Shown here: positions 1 through 5,558 of the stretch, piece by piece | Numbering within the stretch: position 1 is the first letter of the stretch | Layout of the letters: each line of letters begins with the position of its first letter | From: Alphaproteobacteria bacterium | GTDB lineage: Bacteria; Pseudomonadota; Alphaproteobacteria; Sphingomonadales; Sphingomonadaceae | Reading direction: 5' to 3' | DNA: 6,458 nucleotides | Assembly (NCBI GenBank): GCA_005882415.1 | Contig: VBAE01000136.1 | Coordinates: forward strand, 13,180 to 19,637 | Notes under the pieces: model-generated | Seen by the model: only the letters and a program-made list of their open reading frames with translations | Told to the model about the DNA's origin: nothing | Database searches by the model: none | Translations under genes and position numbers: made by a program

Positions 1-442
1 CTTCATGAGCGACATGGCCTAAAGACGCGTGCCCCCCCGCATGGCCGGCAATGTCGGAGACGATGTAGAGCGGCCGCCGCTTCGATTCGATGTAGAGCCG
101 CCCCAGATATTCGCCGATCATGCCGAGCACGAACATCTGCACCGCGCCCAGCACCACCACCACCAGCATCAGCGAGGTCCAGCCCTGGATCGCCCGCCCG
201 GTCAGCCAGCCGAAGCCGATGTAAAGGAGGAGGAGGATCGAGGCGCCGACCAGCCACAGGCCGAAATGGCTGGCGAAGCGCAAAGGCGCGGTCGAGAAAC
301 CGGTCATCGCGTCCAGCGCGAAGCGGAGCATCTTCGAAAAGGGATATTTGGTCTGTCCCGCATGGCGCTCGGCCCGGTCGTAGACGATCGGCACCTGCCG
401 GAAGCCGACCCAGGCGACCATCCCGCGGATGAAGCGCGCCTG
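1..442 (-). pseudogene. C-terminal half of the interrupted family 2 glycosyltransferase, two membrane helices
   Basis: Reading on past the TAG at 443-445 in the same frame gives 147 codons with no further stop before the window edge. They begin QARFIRGMVAWVGF and continue with VYDRAERHAGQTKYP and GFSTAPLR. These are the segments expected after the catalytic domain in polyprenyl-phosphate glycosyltransferases of the GtrB/DPM-like type. Two hydrophobic helices follow, one around GLWLVGASILLLLYIGF and one around LMLVVVVLGAVQMFVLGMI, and then the usual basic end GEYLGRLYIESKRRPLYIV. This membrane part normally anchors the enzyme at the inner face of the cytoplasmic membrane. It has no start codon or ribosome binding site of its own at the break, so I infer it is translated only by readthrough, if at all. 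The last codons are uncertain because a run of seven G sits at 32-38. Confidence 0.8.
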
Positions 443-973
443 CTACGGAAGGCTGAGCAATGCATCGAGCGCCCGCCGGCTCATCAGCCGGAAATCGCCG
501 ACATCGCGCGGAATCTCGATGTCGGAGAGCTTGGAGAGGCCGCGGTAGAACATCTTGGCGGTGGCGCGCTTGAACGCCGTCTCCCCGGCCCGCGCCCGGC
601 GAAGGCCGTAGACCACGTCGGCCTTCTGCCGGTCCATCTCGGCCATCATCGCCGGCAGGAGCTCGGGCGGGTCCTGGAGGTCGGCGTCGATGATCAGGAT
701 CCGGTCGCCCGAGCAGAGGTCGAGCCCCGCGGTCAGAGCGAGCTGGTGACCATGATTGCGCGACAGGTTGATGGCGACGACGTGCGGGTCCCGCGCCGAC
801 AGCTTCTGCATCATCTCCCAGCTCGAATCGCGTGAGCCGTCGTTGACCAGCACGATCTCATAGCCCGCCGGGGACACCGCCTGGGCGGCGCGCGACACGC
901 GGGCGTGGAGCTCCTCCAGGCACGCTTCCTCATTATAGCAGGGGATGACCACCGACAGCGGCAGGGACGTCAT
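443..973 (-). CDS. Family 2 glycosyltransferase, GtrB/DPM-like, truncated after the catalytic domain by an in-frame TAG
   Basis: The 176 residues form a nearly complete GT-A catalytic domain of the family that moves a sugar from a nucleotide donor onto polyprenyl phosphate. Visible motifs are SVVIPCYNEE (7-16), VNDGSRD (43-49, with nucleotide-binding Asp45), the metal-binding DAD at 96-98 within IIDADLQDPPE, and VGDFRLMSR (158-166). Family members usually exceed 300 residues and carry two C-terminal helices. Here the reading frame stops at LLSLP and resumes in the same frame with QARFIRG. Relatives usually have Glu between these blocks, so TAG for GAG is the likely lesion (family alignment from memory). 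The start is the ATG at 973-971, with GGAGG at 981-985 seven bases upstream. It overlaps the preceding gene's stop as ATGA, which suggests translational coupling. Donor and acceptor are unknown. The truncated product lacks its membrane anchor and is probably inactive. Confidence 0.88.
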   Translation of the reverse strand: MTSLPLSVVIPCYNEEACLEELHARVSRAAQAVSPAGYEIVLVNDGSRDSSWEMMQKLSARDPHVVAINLSRNHGHQLALTAGLDLCSGDRILIIDADLQDPPELLPAMMAEMDRQKADVVYGLRRARAGETAFKRATAKMFYRGLSKLSDIEIPRDVGDFRLMSRRALDALLSLP

Positions 974-2541
974 TTATTTTCCTCCGGCGCCGTCACCAAT
1001 TGGCGCCTGTCGGCGACCGCATAGAGCACGGAGGAGCCGCTGCGCCAGATGGGTTTGAGTCCCACGGTCAGCCGCGGGTCGTAGGCGGGCGGGCGGATCA
1101 GCCAGACATAGTCGAAGCTGTCCCGCGGCAGATTGGCCAGCGCATAGTTTATCGGCATCCAATATTCGCCCGCGCAGCGCTCAGGGGTCACCATCTGCGA
1201 CGGGTCGCCGATGAAGCGGCGGTTGCTGGAAGGGTAGTGAACGCTGAGCAATTGCGCGCCGGGCATCGACCATTGGTCGTTGGAGAAAGCGCGGCGGCGG
1301 ACGGTGGCGAGGCCGGGCATATGCTCCATCCGCGACATTGCCCAGACGTCCTCGCAACTCCGCCCGACGGCGCTGTACAGCCGGGCCTCGCGCGGCACAT
1401 GGTTCAGCGCCTGAAGCTCCCGGTCGTAGTCGCGGTCGTAGAGCCAGACGCTGGTCGTGGTCGCCGCAGTCCTGACCAGGAAGAAGGCGAGGGCGGCTAT
1501 CGCAAGCGCCTGGGCCAGCCGCTTCCCCGCGTTCGGCCGCAGCCTGATCCCGACCACCGCGACCGCGATCATATAGGGCACCAGTCGCATGTCGGCATAA
1601 GCGGAGCCGAACACGATCCTCGGCAGGAAGATGTAGACCGCCGCCAGGAACAGCGCCGAGGCGAGCAGGTTGCGCGAATATTCCAGCCGCCGGTGGAACA
1701 GCACGACGGCGAGGAGCAGCCCGATCAGGCCCAGCGAGATCAGGTCGAACAGCTCCCAGCGGTCGCGCAGAGCCATGATCAGATAGTCCCACTTCTTCTC
1801 CCAGTTGAACCAGTCGGCGGTGTGCCCGCCGACATGGGAGCCGCTCCGCCAGGCGAGCATCAACAGCAGCGGCGGAGCGATCGAAAGGCAGTGGATGCCC
1901 GAGCGGAAAGCGGAGACGGCGAGGTTGCGGCCCTTGTCGTACTGGCGGACCAGCTCCGCCGAAAAGGCCATCACGCCCAGCGTTCCCCAGCCGAACGTAT
2001 GCGTCACCCAGATCAATGGCGCGAGCAGGATGAACACCGCCGCCCGCGTCCTGAGCCGCCCAAGCCGCGCCAGCCTCAGCCAAAGCCCGAACGCAAGGAA
2101 CGCAAAGGCCATCGAAAGCGCGAAGTTCACGAAGCCGAAGAAGAACGGATAGTTGTAGGCGAAGGGCAAAGCGAAGGCGGCGGTCGGCGGAAGCTTGCCG
2201 TGGACCTCGCGCGCGATCCACAGGCAGCCGAAGGTGGTCATCACCGGGATCGAGAGGACGATCAGCTTCACCGCCGCTTCCAGCCCGATCAGCTTGGAAA
2301 GCGGGATGACCAGCAGGTCGAGGCCGAGATTGCCGATCAGCGACCAGTGGAAGCTGTAGAAGCTCTGCAGCGCCGCCGACTGGCCGATCTCGAGCTCGAC
2401 CCGGTAGCGGGCCATATGGCCGGGCAGGTCGACCAGGGGCGGCACTTCGGGGAGGATGAGCGGGATCGCCGAGACGAGCACGAGGGCGAGCGCGAAGGCG
2501 CGCCCTTCCCACCAGCGCCGCTCTTCGCCCCCTTCCACCAC
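970..2541 (-). CDS. Polytopic membrane protein, probable GT-C type (lipid-linked sugar) glycosyltransferase
   Basis: This 523-residue protein has about nine to eleven hydrophobic segments within residues 13-360, then a soluble C-terminal domain of about 160 residues, presumably periplasmic. The first helix (about 15-32) leads into a loop with PPLVDLPGH (34-42). An Asp (here Asp38) in the first outer loop is typical of GT-C enzymes that use polyprenyl-phosphate sugars. The aromatic stretch YNYPFFFGFVNF (129-140) is like that seen in uncharacterised bacterial membrane proteins of this kind. The start is a GTG at 2541-2539, supported by GGGAG at 2551-2555 nine bases upstream; no in-frame ATG lies between it and the upstream stop. 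A second GTG follows directly. The gene sits 71 bases after the sulfatase-fold transferase and overlaps the family 2 glycosyltransferase by four bases. I infer that the pair makes and uses a lipid-linked sugar on an envelope glycan or protein. The substrate cannot be told. Confidence 0.82.
   Translation of the reverse strand: MVEGGEERRWWEGRAFALALVLVSAIPLILPEVPPLVDLPGHMARYRVELEIGQSAALQSFYSFHWSLIGNLGLDLLVIPLSKLIGLEAAVKLIVLSIPVMTTFGCLWIAREVHGKLPPTAAFALPFAYNYPFFFGFVNFALSMAFAFLAFGLWLRLARLGRLRTRAAVFILLAPLIWVTHTFGWGTLGVMAFSAELVRQYDKGRNLAVSAFRSGIHCLSIAPPLLLMLAWRSGSHVGGHTADWFNWEKKWDYLIMALRDRWELFDLISLGLIGLLLAVVLFHRRLEYSRNLLASALFLAAVYIFLPRIVFGSAYADMRLVPYMIAVAVVGIRLRPNAGKRLAQALAIAALAFFLVRTAATTTSVWLYDRDYDRELQALNHVPREARLYSAVGRSCEDVWAMSRMEHMPGLATVRRRAFSNDQWSMPGAQLLSVHYPSSNRRFIGDPSQMVTPERCAGEYWMPINYALANLPRDSFDYVWLIRPPAYDPRLTVGLKPIWRSGSSVLYAVADRRQLVTAPEENK
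981..985 (-). promoter_or_regulatory. Shine-Dalgarno GGAGG of the family 2 glycosyltransferase
   Basis: GGAGG reads on the minus strand seven bases before the ATG at 973-971, inside the last codons of the upstream membrane protein gene. Together with the ATGA stop/start overlap (970-973) it fixes this start and points to coupled translation of the two genes. Confidence 0.75.
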
Positions 2542-2550
2542 TGAAAGCCG

Positions 2551-2555
2551 CTCCC
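2551..2555 (-). promoter_or_regulatory. Shine-Dalgarno GGGAG supporting the GTG start at 2541
   Basis: GGGAG on the minus strand lies nine bases before the first of two tandem GTG codons (2541-2539 and 2538-2536). No ATG is available in frame back to the upstream stop, so this site decides in favour of a GTG start. The 71-base gap to the upstream gene (2542-2612) shows no clear terminator hairpin, so both genes are probably in one transcript. Confidence 0.6.
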
Positions 2556-2612
2556 GAAGATATTTTCCTGGCGCGGCGGATGTCCTCGCTTTCAGGCCCC
2601 CTCGTCAACTGT

Positions 2613-3959
2613 TTAGGATTGGGGACGCGCCTTCAGGAGAATCCACGGCACCCGGTCGGGCTGGAAGCGGTCGCGGTCGTAGCGGTCGAAGAAGGGCGGG
2701 ATATGGTCGCCGACGATCAATATGTCGGTCGCCGGGAAGTCCTTGGCGACGATCTCCTTCGCAAGCGCTCGACCGGTCTCGTCGTAGAGCTGGAACAGGC
2801 GGCAGATCATCGGCAGCTCGGCATTCAGCCCCGCATCGAAGCCCGCGCAATCCTGGGTGTGGAGGAGCTCGCTCTTCACCACGGGAAGGTGCGAATTGAC
2901 GGTCAGCCAGTAAAGAAATTGGGGAGTCTTGGAAGCCTTCAACACCGCTGCGATCTGCTGGGGGACGTCGCGGTCGCACGCTCCAGGAAAGACCCCCGGG
3001 CAGCGGCTCGCGCCTGCTGCGACGATCTCCGGCCCGAAGCGCATAGTCTGAAAGCCGATGTTCGGATACCAGTCCGAACGGTCGAACATCGTGCCCTTGA
3101 AGCTGTGCCAGGCCTGGGTGCCGTAGCCGGCGGCGGCCAAGCGGGCAGGAAGGCAGCCTGCGTCCTTGCGCCCTTCGAGCTCGGGATAGTCGCCCCAGCG
3201 CCCGCACAGCTCGCGCATCTCACCTTTGGTGGTGGAGCCGTAGAACAGGGTGTCGCCGGTGATGACGTCGTAGCGCGCCCTCACTTCCGGCCGCGCCCAG
3301 AGGTTGACGAGGCGGCTGCGGAGGGCGGGATCGGCCGGCTCCCCCATAGCCTCGACGACGATCAGCACCATGTTGCGCTTACCCGCCGCGGCCCCCGCGA
3401 ACCCGCTCTTGCCCACGGCCGAGGTGAAGTAAGCCCCCTCCGCCGGCACGCGTCCGTAAGAGCCGCGGCTGCTCGCCGTCACCACCGAGTCGATTGAAGC
3501 CGCGATCAACACCGCTGAAATTACCGCCGCGATATGGATCGGCCGTGCAAACACCGTCGGCCGCCGAAGCAGCCGCCACGCCGCGACCAAGGTCCCCGCA
3601 AGCGCGACCCCGCAGACGATATACTCGATCGACGCCGAAGGCTTGAGCTCCGCCGCGAATTCCAGCGAGTGGACCAGCGACCAGATGCTGAGGTTGAACA
3701 GGGACGCGATAAACAGCATCGCAGACATGAAAACGCATGCCAAAAACGCTGCGAACTTCACTCCAAAGCCGGCGCGGTGAACGAGGATACCGACCGCTCC
3801 GGTGACAAGGATTGCGAAGGCCCGCGGCGGGCCGCCGACGATCCACAGCAGCCAGTAAGCCGCGTTGGGCAGGACCAGCCAGCAGAGCAGCCAGTCGAAC
3901 AGCGGCCGCAGCCCTTGGGGCCGCTCGCGCCGGTCGATCCGCGGCAATGCCAGTTCCAT
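2613..3959 (-). CDS. Membrane-anchored sulfatase-fold transferase (phosphoglycerol/phosphoethanolamine transferase-like, LTA synthase superfamily)
   Basis: The 448-residue protein has about five N-terminal membrane helices (roughly 21-41, 44-60, 68-93, 112-130 and 141-157), then an extracytoplasmic alkaline phosphatase/sulfatase-type domain from about residue 196. Visible catalytic elements are NMVLIVVEAMGE with metal ligand Glu203, GSTTKGEMRELCG (241-263) with the likely Thr nucleophile at 243 or 244, VNSHLPV with His367, and ILIVGDHIPPF with Asp418 and His419. This is the pattern of enzymes that move a head group from a phospholipid to a glycan or lipid outside the membrane. Seven Cys fall in the outer domain, so disulphides are possible. 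The ATG at 3959-3957 is preferred because GGGGAGG lies eight bases upstream; a longer in-frame TTG start at 4001 would read through that site. It is the first gene of the cluster. Donor and acceptor are not deducible. Confidence 0.85.
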   Translation of the reverse strand: MELALPRIDRRERPQGLRPLFDWLLCWLVLPNAAYWLLWIVGGPPRAFAILVTGAVGILVHRAGFGVKFAAFLACVFMSAMLFIASLFNLSIWSLVHSLEFAAELKPSASIEYIVCGVALAGTLVAAWRLLRRPTVFARPIHIAAVISAVLIAASIDSVVTASSRGSYGRVPAEGAYFTSAVGKSGFAGAAAGKRNMVLIVVEAMGEPADPALRSRLVNLWARPEVRARYDVITGDTLFYGSTTKGEMRELCGRWGDYPELEGRKDAGCLPARLAAAGYGTQAWHSFKGTMFDRSDWYPNIGFQTMRFGPEIVAAGASRCPGVFPGACDRDVPQQIAAVLKASKTPQFLYWLTVNSHLPVVKSELLHTQDCAGFDAGLNAELPMICRLFQLYDETGRALAKEIVAKDFPATDILIVGDHIPPFFDRYDRDRFQPDRVPWILLKARPQS

Positions 3960-3967
3960 GCGTCGAG

Positions 3968-3974
3968 CCTCCCC
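3968..3974 (-). promoter_or_regulatory. Shine-Dalgarno GGGGAGG deciding the ATG start at 3959
   Basis: On the minus strand GGGGAGG lies eight bases before the ATG at 3959-3957. An upstream in-frame TTG at 4001-3999 would add 14 residues (MQVSGSKHEGEARR) of non-membrane, extension-like sequence containing this site, so the shorter form is favoured. Confidence 0.75.
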
Positions 3975-4068
3975 TTCGTGCTTCGATCCGGAAACCTGCA
4001 ACGGCGGGTATCAAGAAGTGGTTAACGCCGCGTTCGCATTTGACCGCCCGTCTCCGTTCAACTCCGCG

Positions 4069-4084
4069 AAAGCGGCCCCGCTTT
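4069..4084. repeat. Short perfect inverted repeat AAAGCGG/CCGCTTT
   Basis: Seven-base arms AAAGCGG and CCGCTTT are separated by only CC. As RNA this would close as a six-pair stem with a four-base loop. It lies about 34 bases before the EF-hand start and about 110 bases before the start of the minus-strand gene. It could be an operator, a 5' leader hairpin, or chance in GC-rich DNA. Confidence 0.35.
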
Positions 4085-4117
4085 AAGGGCTTAGCATCCA
4101 GTATCGGGAGTATTCGA

Positions 4118-4558
4118 ATGACCAGGCTCGTTTTCGCGGGCGCAGCTCTTGCCGCGCTCGTCTCCACCGCCGCCATCGCCCAGCAGGGCGGCGACCGTCC
4201 CGCCCCGCAGCCGATCGCCCGCGCCGACGTGGCCGGGCAGGTTCAGGCCCAGTTCGCCCTTGCCGACGCCGATCATGACGGAATCGTCACCCAGGCCGAA
4301 GCCGACGCCCTGCGCGGCGCCCCCCGCACGGAGGGCGAGCGTCCCCGCCGCGGCGGCGGGTTCGGCCGGATGGGCCTTCGCCACTTCGCCGAGATCGACG
4401 CCGACCATGACGGCCGCCTCACCCCCGCCGAAGCGCAGGGCGCGGCTCTTACCATGTTCGACCGCATCGATTCGAACCGCGATGGCATCGTCACCCCGGA
4501 CGAGCGCCGCGCCGCCTGGCAGTCGATGGCCGAGCACCGCAAGCACCGCTCGGAATAA
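4118..4558 (+). CDS. Secreted EF-hand calcium-binding protein
   Basis: The 146-residue product starts with a Sec-type signal peptide: MTR, a hydrophobic core, and a likely cut after AIA at 21, leaving QQGGD at the mature N-terminus. Three 12-residue EF-hand loops follow the DxDxDG....E pattern: 50-61 (DADHDGIVTQAE), 94-105 (DADHDGRLTPAE) and 118-129 (DSNRDGIVTPDE). All keep the ligand positions, the central Gly and the final Glu. Loops 2 and 3 are 24 residues apart and fit a normal paired EF-hand lobe. Loop 1 is separated from them by a linker rich in Arg and Gly (about 67-86). A role in periplasmic calcium binding or sensing is inferred; no enzymatic domain is present. The ATG at 4118 has GGGAG seven bases upstream. 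It is transcribed away from the glycan cluster, and a strong hairpin lies 17 bases after its stop. Small proteins of this kind are common in sphingomonads. Confidence 0.9.
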   Translation: MTRLVFAGAALAALVSTAAIAQQGGDRPAPQPIARADVAGQVQAQFALADADHDGIVTQAEADALRGAPRTEGERPRRGGGFGRMGLRHFAEIDADHDGRLTPAEAQGAALTMFDRIDSNRDGIVTPDERRAAWQSMAEHRKHRSE

Positions 4559-4575
4559 CGCCAAGCTGAAGACAA

Positions 4576-4605
4576 GGGCCGGGGAGGAGCAATCCTTCCC
4601 GGCCC
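4576..4605 (+). terminator. Strong GCAA-loop hairpin after the EF-hand gene, probable terminator
   Basis: Arms 4576-4588 and 4593-4605 form a 13-pair stem with one G-U wobble (4584 with 4597), closed by a GCAA tetraloop of the stable GNRA class. It lies 17 bases after the EF-hand stop. No T-tract follows (the next bases are GTGCTATCATC), so it is not a textbook intrinsic terminator. It may instead slow polymerase, protect the 3' end of the upstream message, or separate the expression of two cotranscribed genes. Confidence 0.6.
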
Positions 4606-4616
4606 GTGCTATCATC

Positions 4617-4645
4617 GGACCTCCTCGTCTCAGCGCGGAGGTTCC
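4617..4645 (+). promoter_or_regulatory. Possible helix masking the Shine-Dalgarno site of the 301-residue protein gene
   Basis: ACCTCC at 4619-4624 is the exact complement of GGAGGT at 4637-4642, which contains the Shine-Dalgarno GGAGG (4637-4641) five bases before the ATG at 4647. GG at 4617-4618 can extend the helix to CC at 4644-4645 with a one-base bulge. The loop is 12 bases. Such pairing would hide the ribosome binding site. Whether it is regulatory or accidental cannot be told from one sequence. Confidence 0.4.
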
Positions 4646-4646
4646 A

Positions 4647-5552
4647 ATGAAGCCGGCTCTCTCACTGCTTCTCACCGCCGCCCTCTCGGCGCCCGTGGCC
4701 GCCGCCGCGCAGGACAAGCCCCCGATCGTCGTCAACGGCGAGCGGCTGAGCCAAAGCGCCGCCCGGGAGCGGGCCCAGCAGTTCATCCGCGCCGTCGGCG
4801 TCGCGACCGGCGAAACGCCGGCGGCGCGCTGGATCGACCCGGTCTTCCCCGTCGTCATCGGCCTAAACGACGCTGCCAGGGACGTCGCCGAAGCCGAGGT
4901 CCGGAGGATCGCCCGTGAGGCAGGCGCGCCGGTCGCCGCCGCGCCCTGCGCGAAGAATTTCGCAATCACCTTCACGCCCGATGCCGGAGCGGTCGCCCGG
5001 GCGATCGCCGAGCGGGACCCGAGCCGCGTCGCCGAGCTTTCACCCGAAGCCCGCGCCGCCGTCCTCGGCGGAAACCAGCCGGTGCGCTGGTGGTATATTA
5101 CCGAGCACAGGAGCCGCGACGGCACACCCGCCAATGCCGGTCTCGGCGGTGCCGGCGGCACCAACCAGAACATCGAGGGGTCGGGCTATGGCGGGGCGAT
5201 GTCGGGCGGGGGGACGATGCAATATGGGAGCAGCGTCCTCAGCACCCTCTCCCAGCGGAGCATCGCCAGCGCCGTCGTCATCGTCGACACCGACGGAGTC
5301 GAGGGACGGTCGCTCAAAGCCGTCGCCGCTTATGCAGCGCTCGTCGGCCTGGCCGAGATCAGGCAGTCCGGGGCCAAGCCGGCCGGCTCGATCCTGACGA
5401 TGTTCGACGGAGGAACCCCGGTCCGGAGCCTGACCCGGCAGGACCAAGCCTTCCTCAAGGCGCTCTACCGCCTGCCGCTGGACCGCAAGGCCCAGCTCCA
5501 CCGAAGCGCGCTGGTCGGCGACATGACCAGGGACTTGAGCGTCGGCCCCTAG
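4647..5552 (+). CDS. Secreted protein of unknown function, glycine-rich middle
   Basis: I do not recognise a named domain in this 301-residue protein, although it resembles conserved hypothetical exported proteins of sphingomonads. The N-terminus is a Sec signal peptide with a probable cut near AAA-QD (21/22). The mature part begins PPIVVNGERLS, followed by an Arg/Ala-rich helical segment, and includes ETPAARWIDPVFP (56-68). A single Cys (101) lies in APCAKNF. QPVRWWYITEHRSRDG (144-159) precedes a Gly/Ser-rich low-complexity stretch at about 165-195. A hydrophobic segment ASAVVIVDTDGVEGRSL (207-223) and a basic, helical C-terminus complete it. With no later membrane helix it should be periplasmic or outer-surface. 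The ATG at 4647 has GGAGG five bases upstream. It may share a promoter with the EF-hand gene, although a strong hairpin lies between. Its stop is 6 bases from the stop of the convergent methyltransferase gene. Confidence 0.85.
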   Translation: MKPALSLLLTAALSAPVAAAAQDKPPIVVNGERLSQSAARERAQQFIRAVGVATGETPAARWIDPVFPVVIGLNDAARDVAEAEVRRIAREAGAPVAAAPCAKNFAITFTPDAGAVARAIAERDPSRVAELSPEARAAVLGGNQPVRWWYITEHRSRDGTPANAGLGGAGGTNQNIEGSGYGGAMSGGGTMQYGSSVLSTLSQRSIASAVVIVDTDGVEGRSLKAVAAYAALVGLAEIRQSGAKPAGSILTMFDGGTPVRSLTRQDQAFLKALYRLPLDRKAQLHRSALVGDMTRDLSVGP

Positions 5553-5558
5553 GCCGGC

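Larger units (their letters stand above)
3960..4117. other. Divergent intergenic region
   Basis: These 158 bases separate the divergent starts at 3959 (minus) and 4118 (plus). The region must hold promoters for both directions, but I find no convincing paired -35/-10. TTGACC at 4040-4045 has no matching -10 at normal spacing. It contains both Shine-Dalgarno sites (GGGGAGG at 3968-3974 minus; GGGAG at 4106-4110 plus), a GTTAAC palindrome at 4021-4026, the inverted repeat at 4069-4084, and ATTCGAAT overlapping the plus-strand start codon. Confidence 0.6.

Noticed and set aside
443..445. Programmed recoding of the TAG (suppression or pyrrolysine)
   Set aside because: There is no recoding structure that I can see and no reason for it in a glycosyltransferase linker where relatives have Glu. 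A point mutation or sequence error is simpler.
29..835. Plus-strand open frame opposite the family 2 glycosyltransferase
   Set aside because: His/Arg/Glu-rich composition without motifs. The opposite strand holds unmistakable glycosyltransferase motifs on both sides of the TAG.
1000..2544. Long plus-strand open frame opposite the 523-residue membrane protein gene
   Set aside because: Its translation is a low-complexity mix of Arg, Gln, Glu, Asp and His with no domain. It is a mirror of GC-rich codon usage on the coding strand, where the minus frame shows clear membrane helices and a Shine-Dalgarno site.
2580..3497. Plus-strand open frame opposite the sulfatase-fold transferase
   Set aside because: No recognisable motif and no good ribosome binding site. 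The minus strand carries the complete metal-binding pattern.
3999..4001. TTG as the start of the sulfatase-fold transferase
   Set aside because: The ATG at 3959-3957 has a strong GGGGAGG eight bases upstream, which the longer form would read through as coding sequence.
4040..4068. Promoter with TTGACC as -35
   Set aside because: The hexamer expected 17 bases downstream is TCCGCG, which does not resemble a -10 element.
4091..5173. Minus-strand open frame across the EF-hand and 301-residue protein genes
   Set aside because: It spans two plus-strand genes that have signal peptides, Shine-Dalgarno sites and canonical EF-hand loops. Its own composition is Ala/Arg/Gly low complexity.
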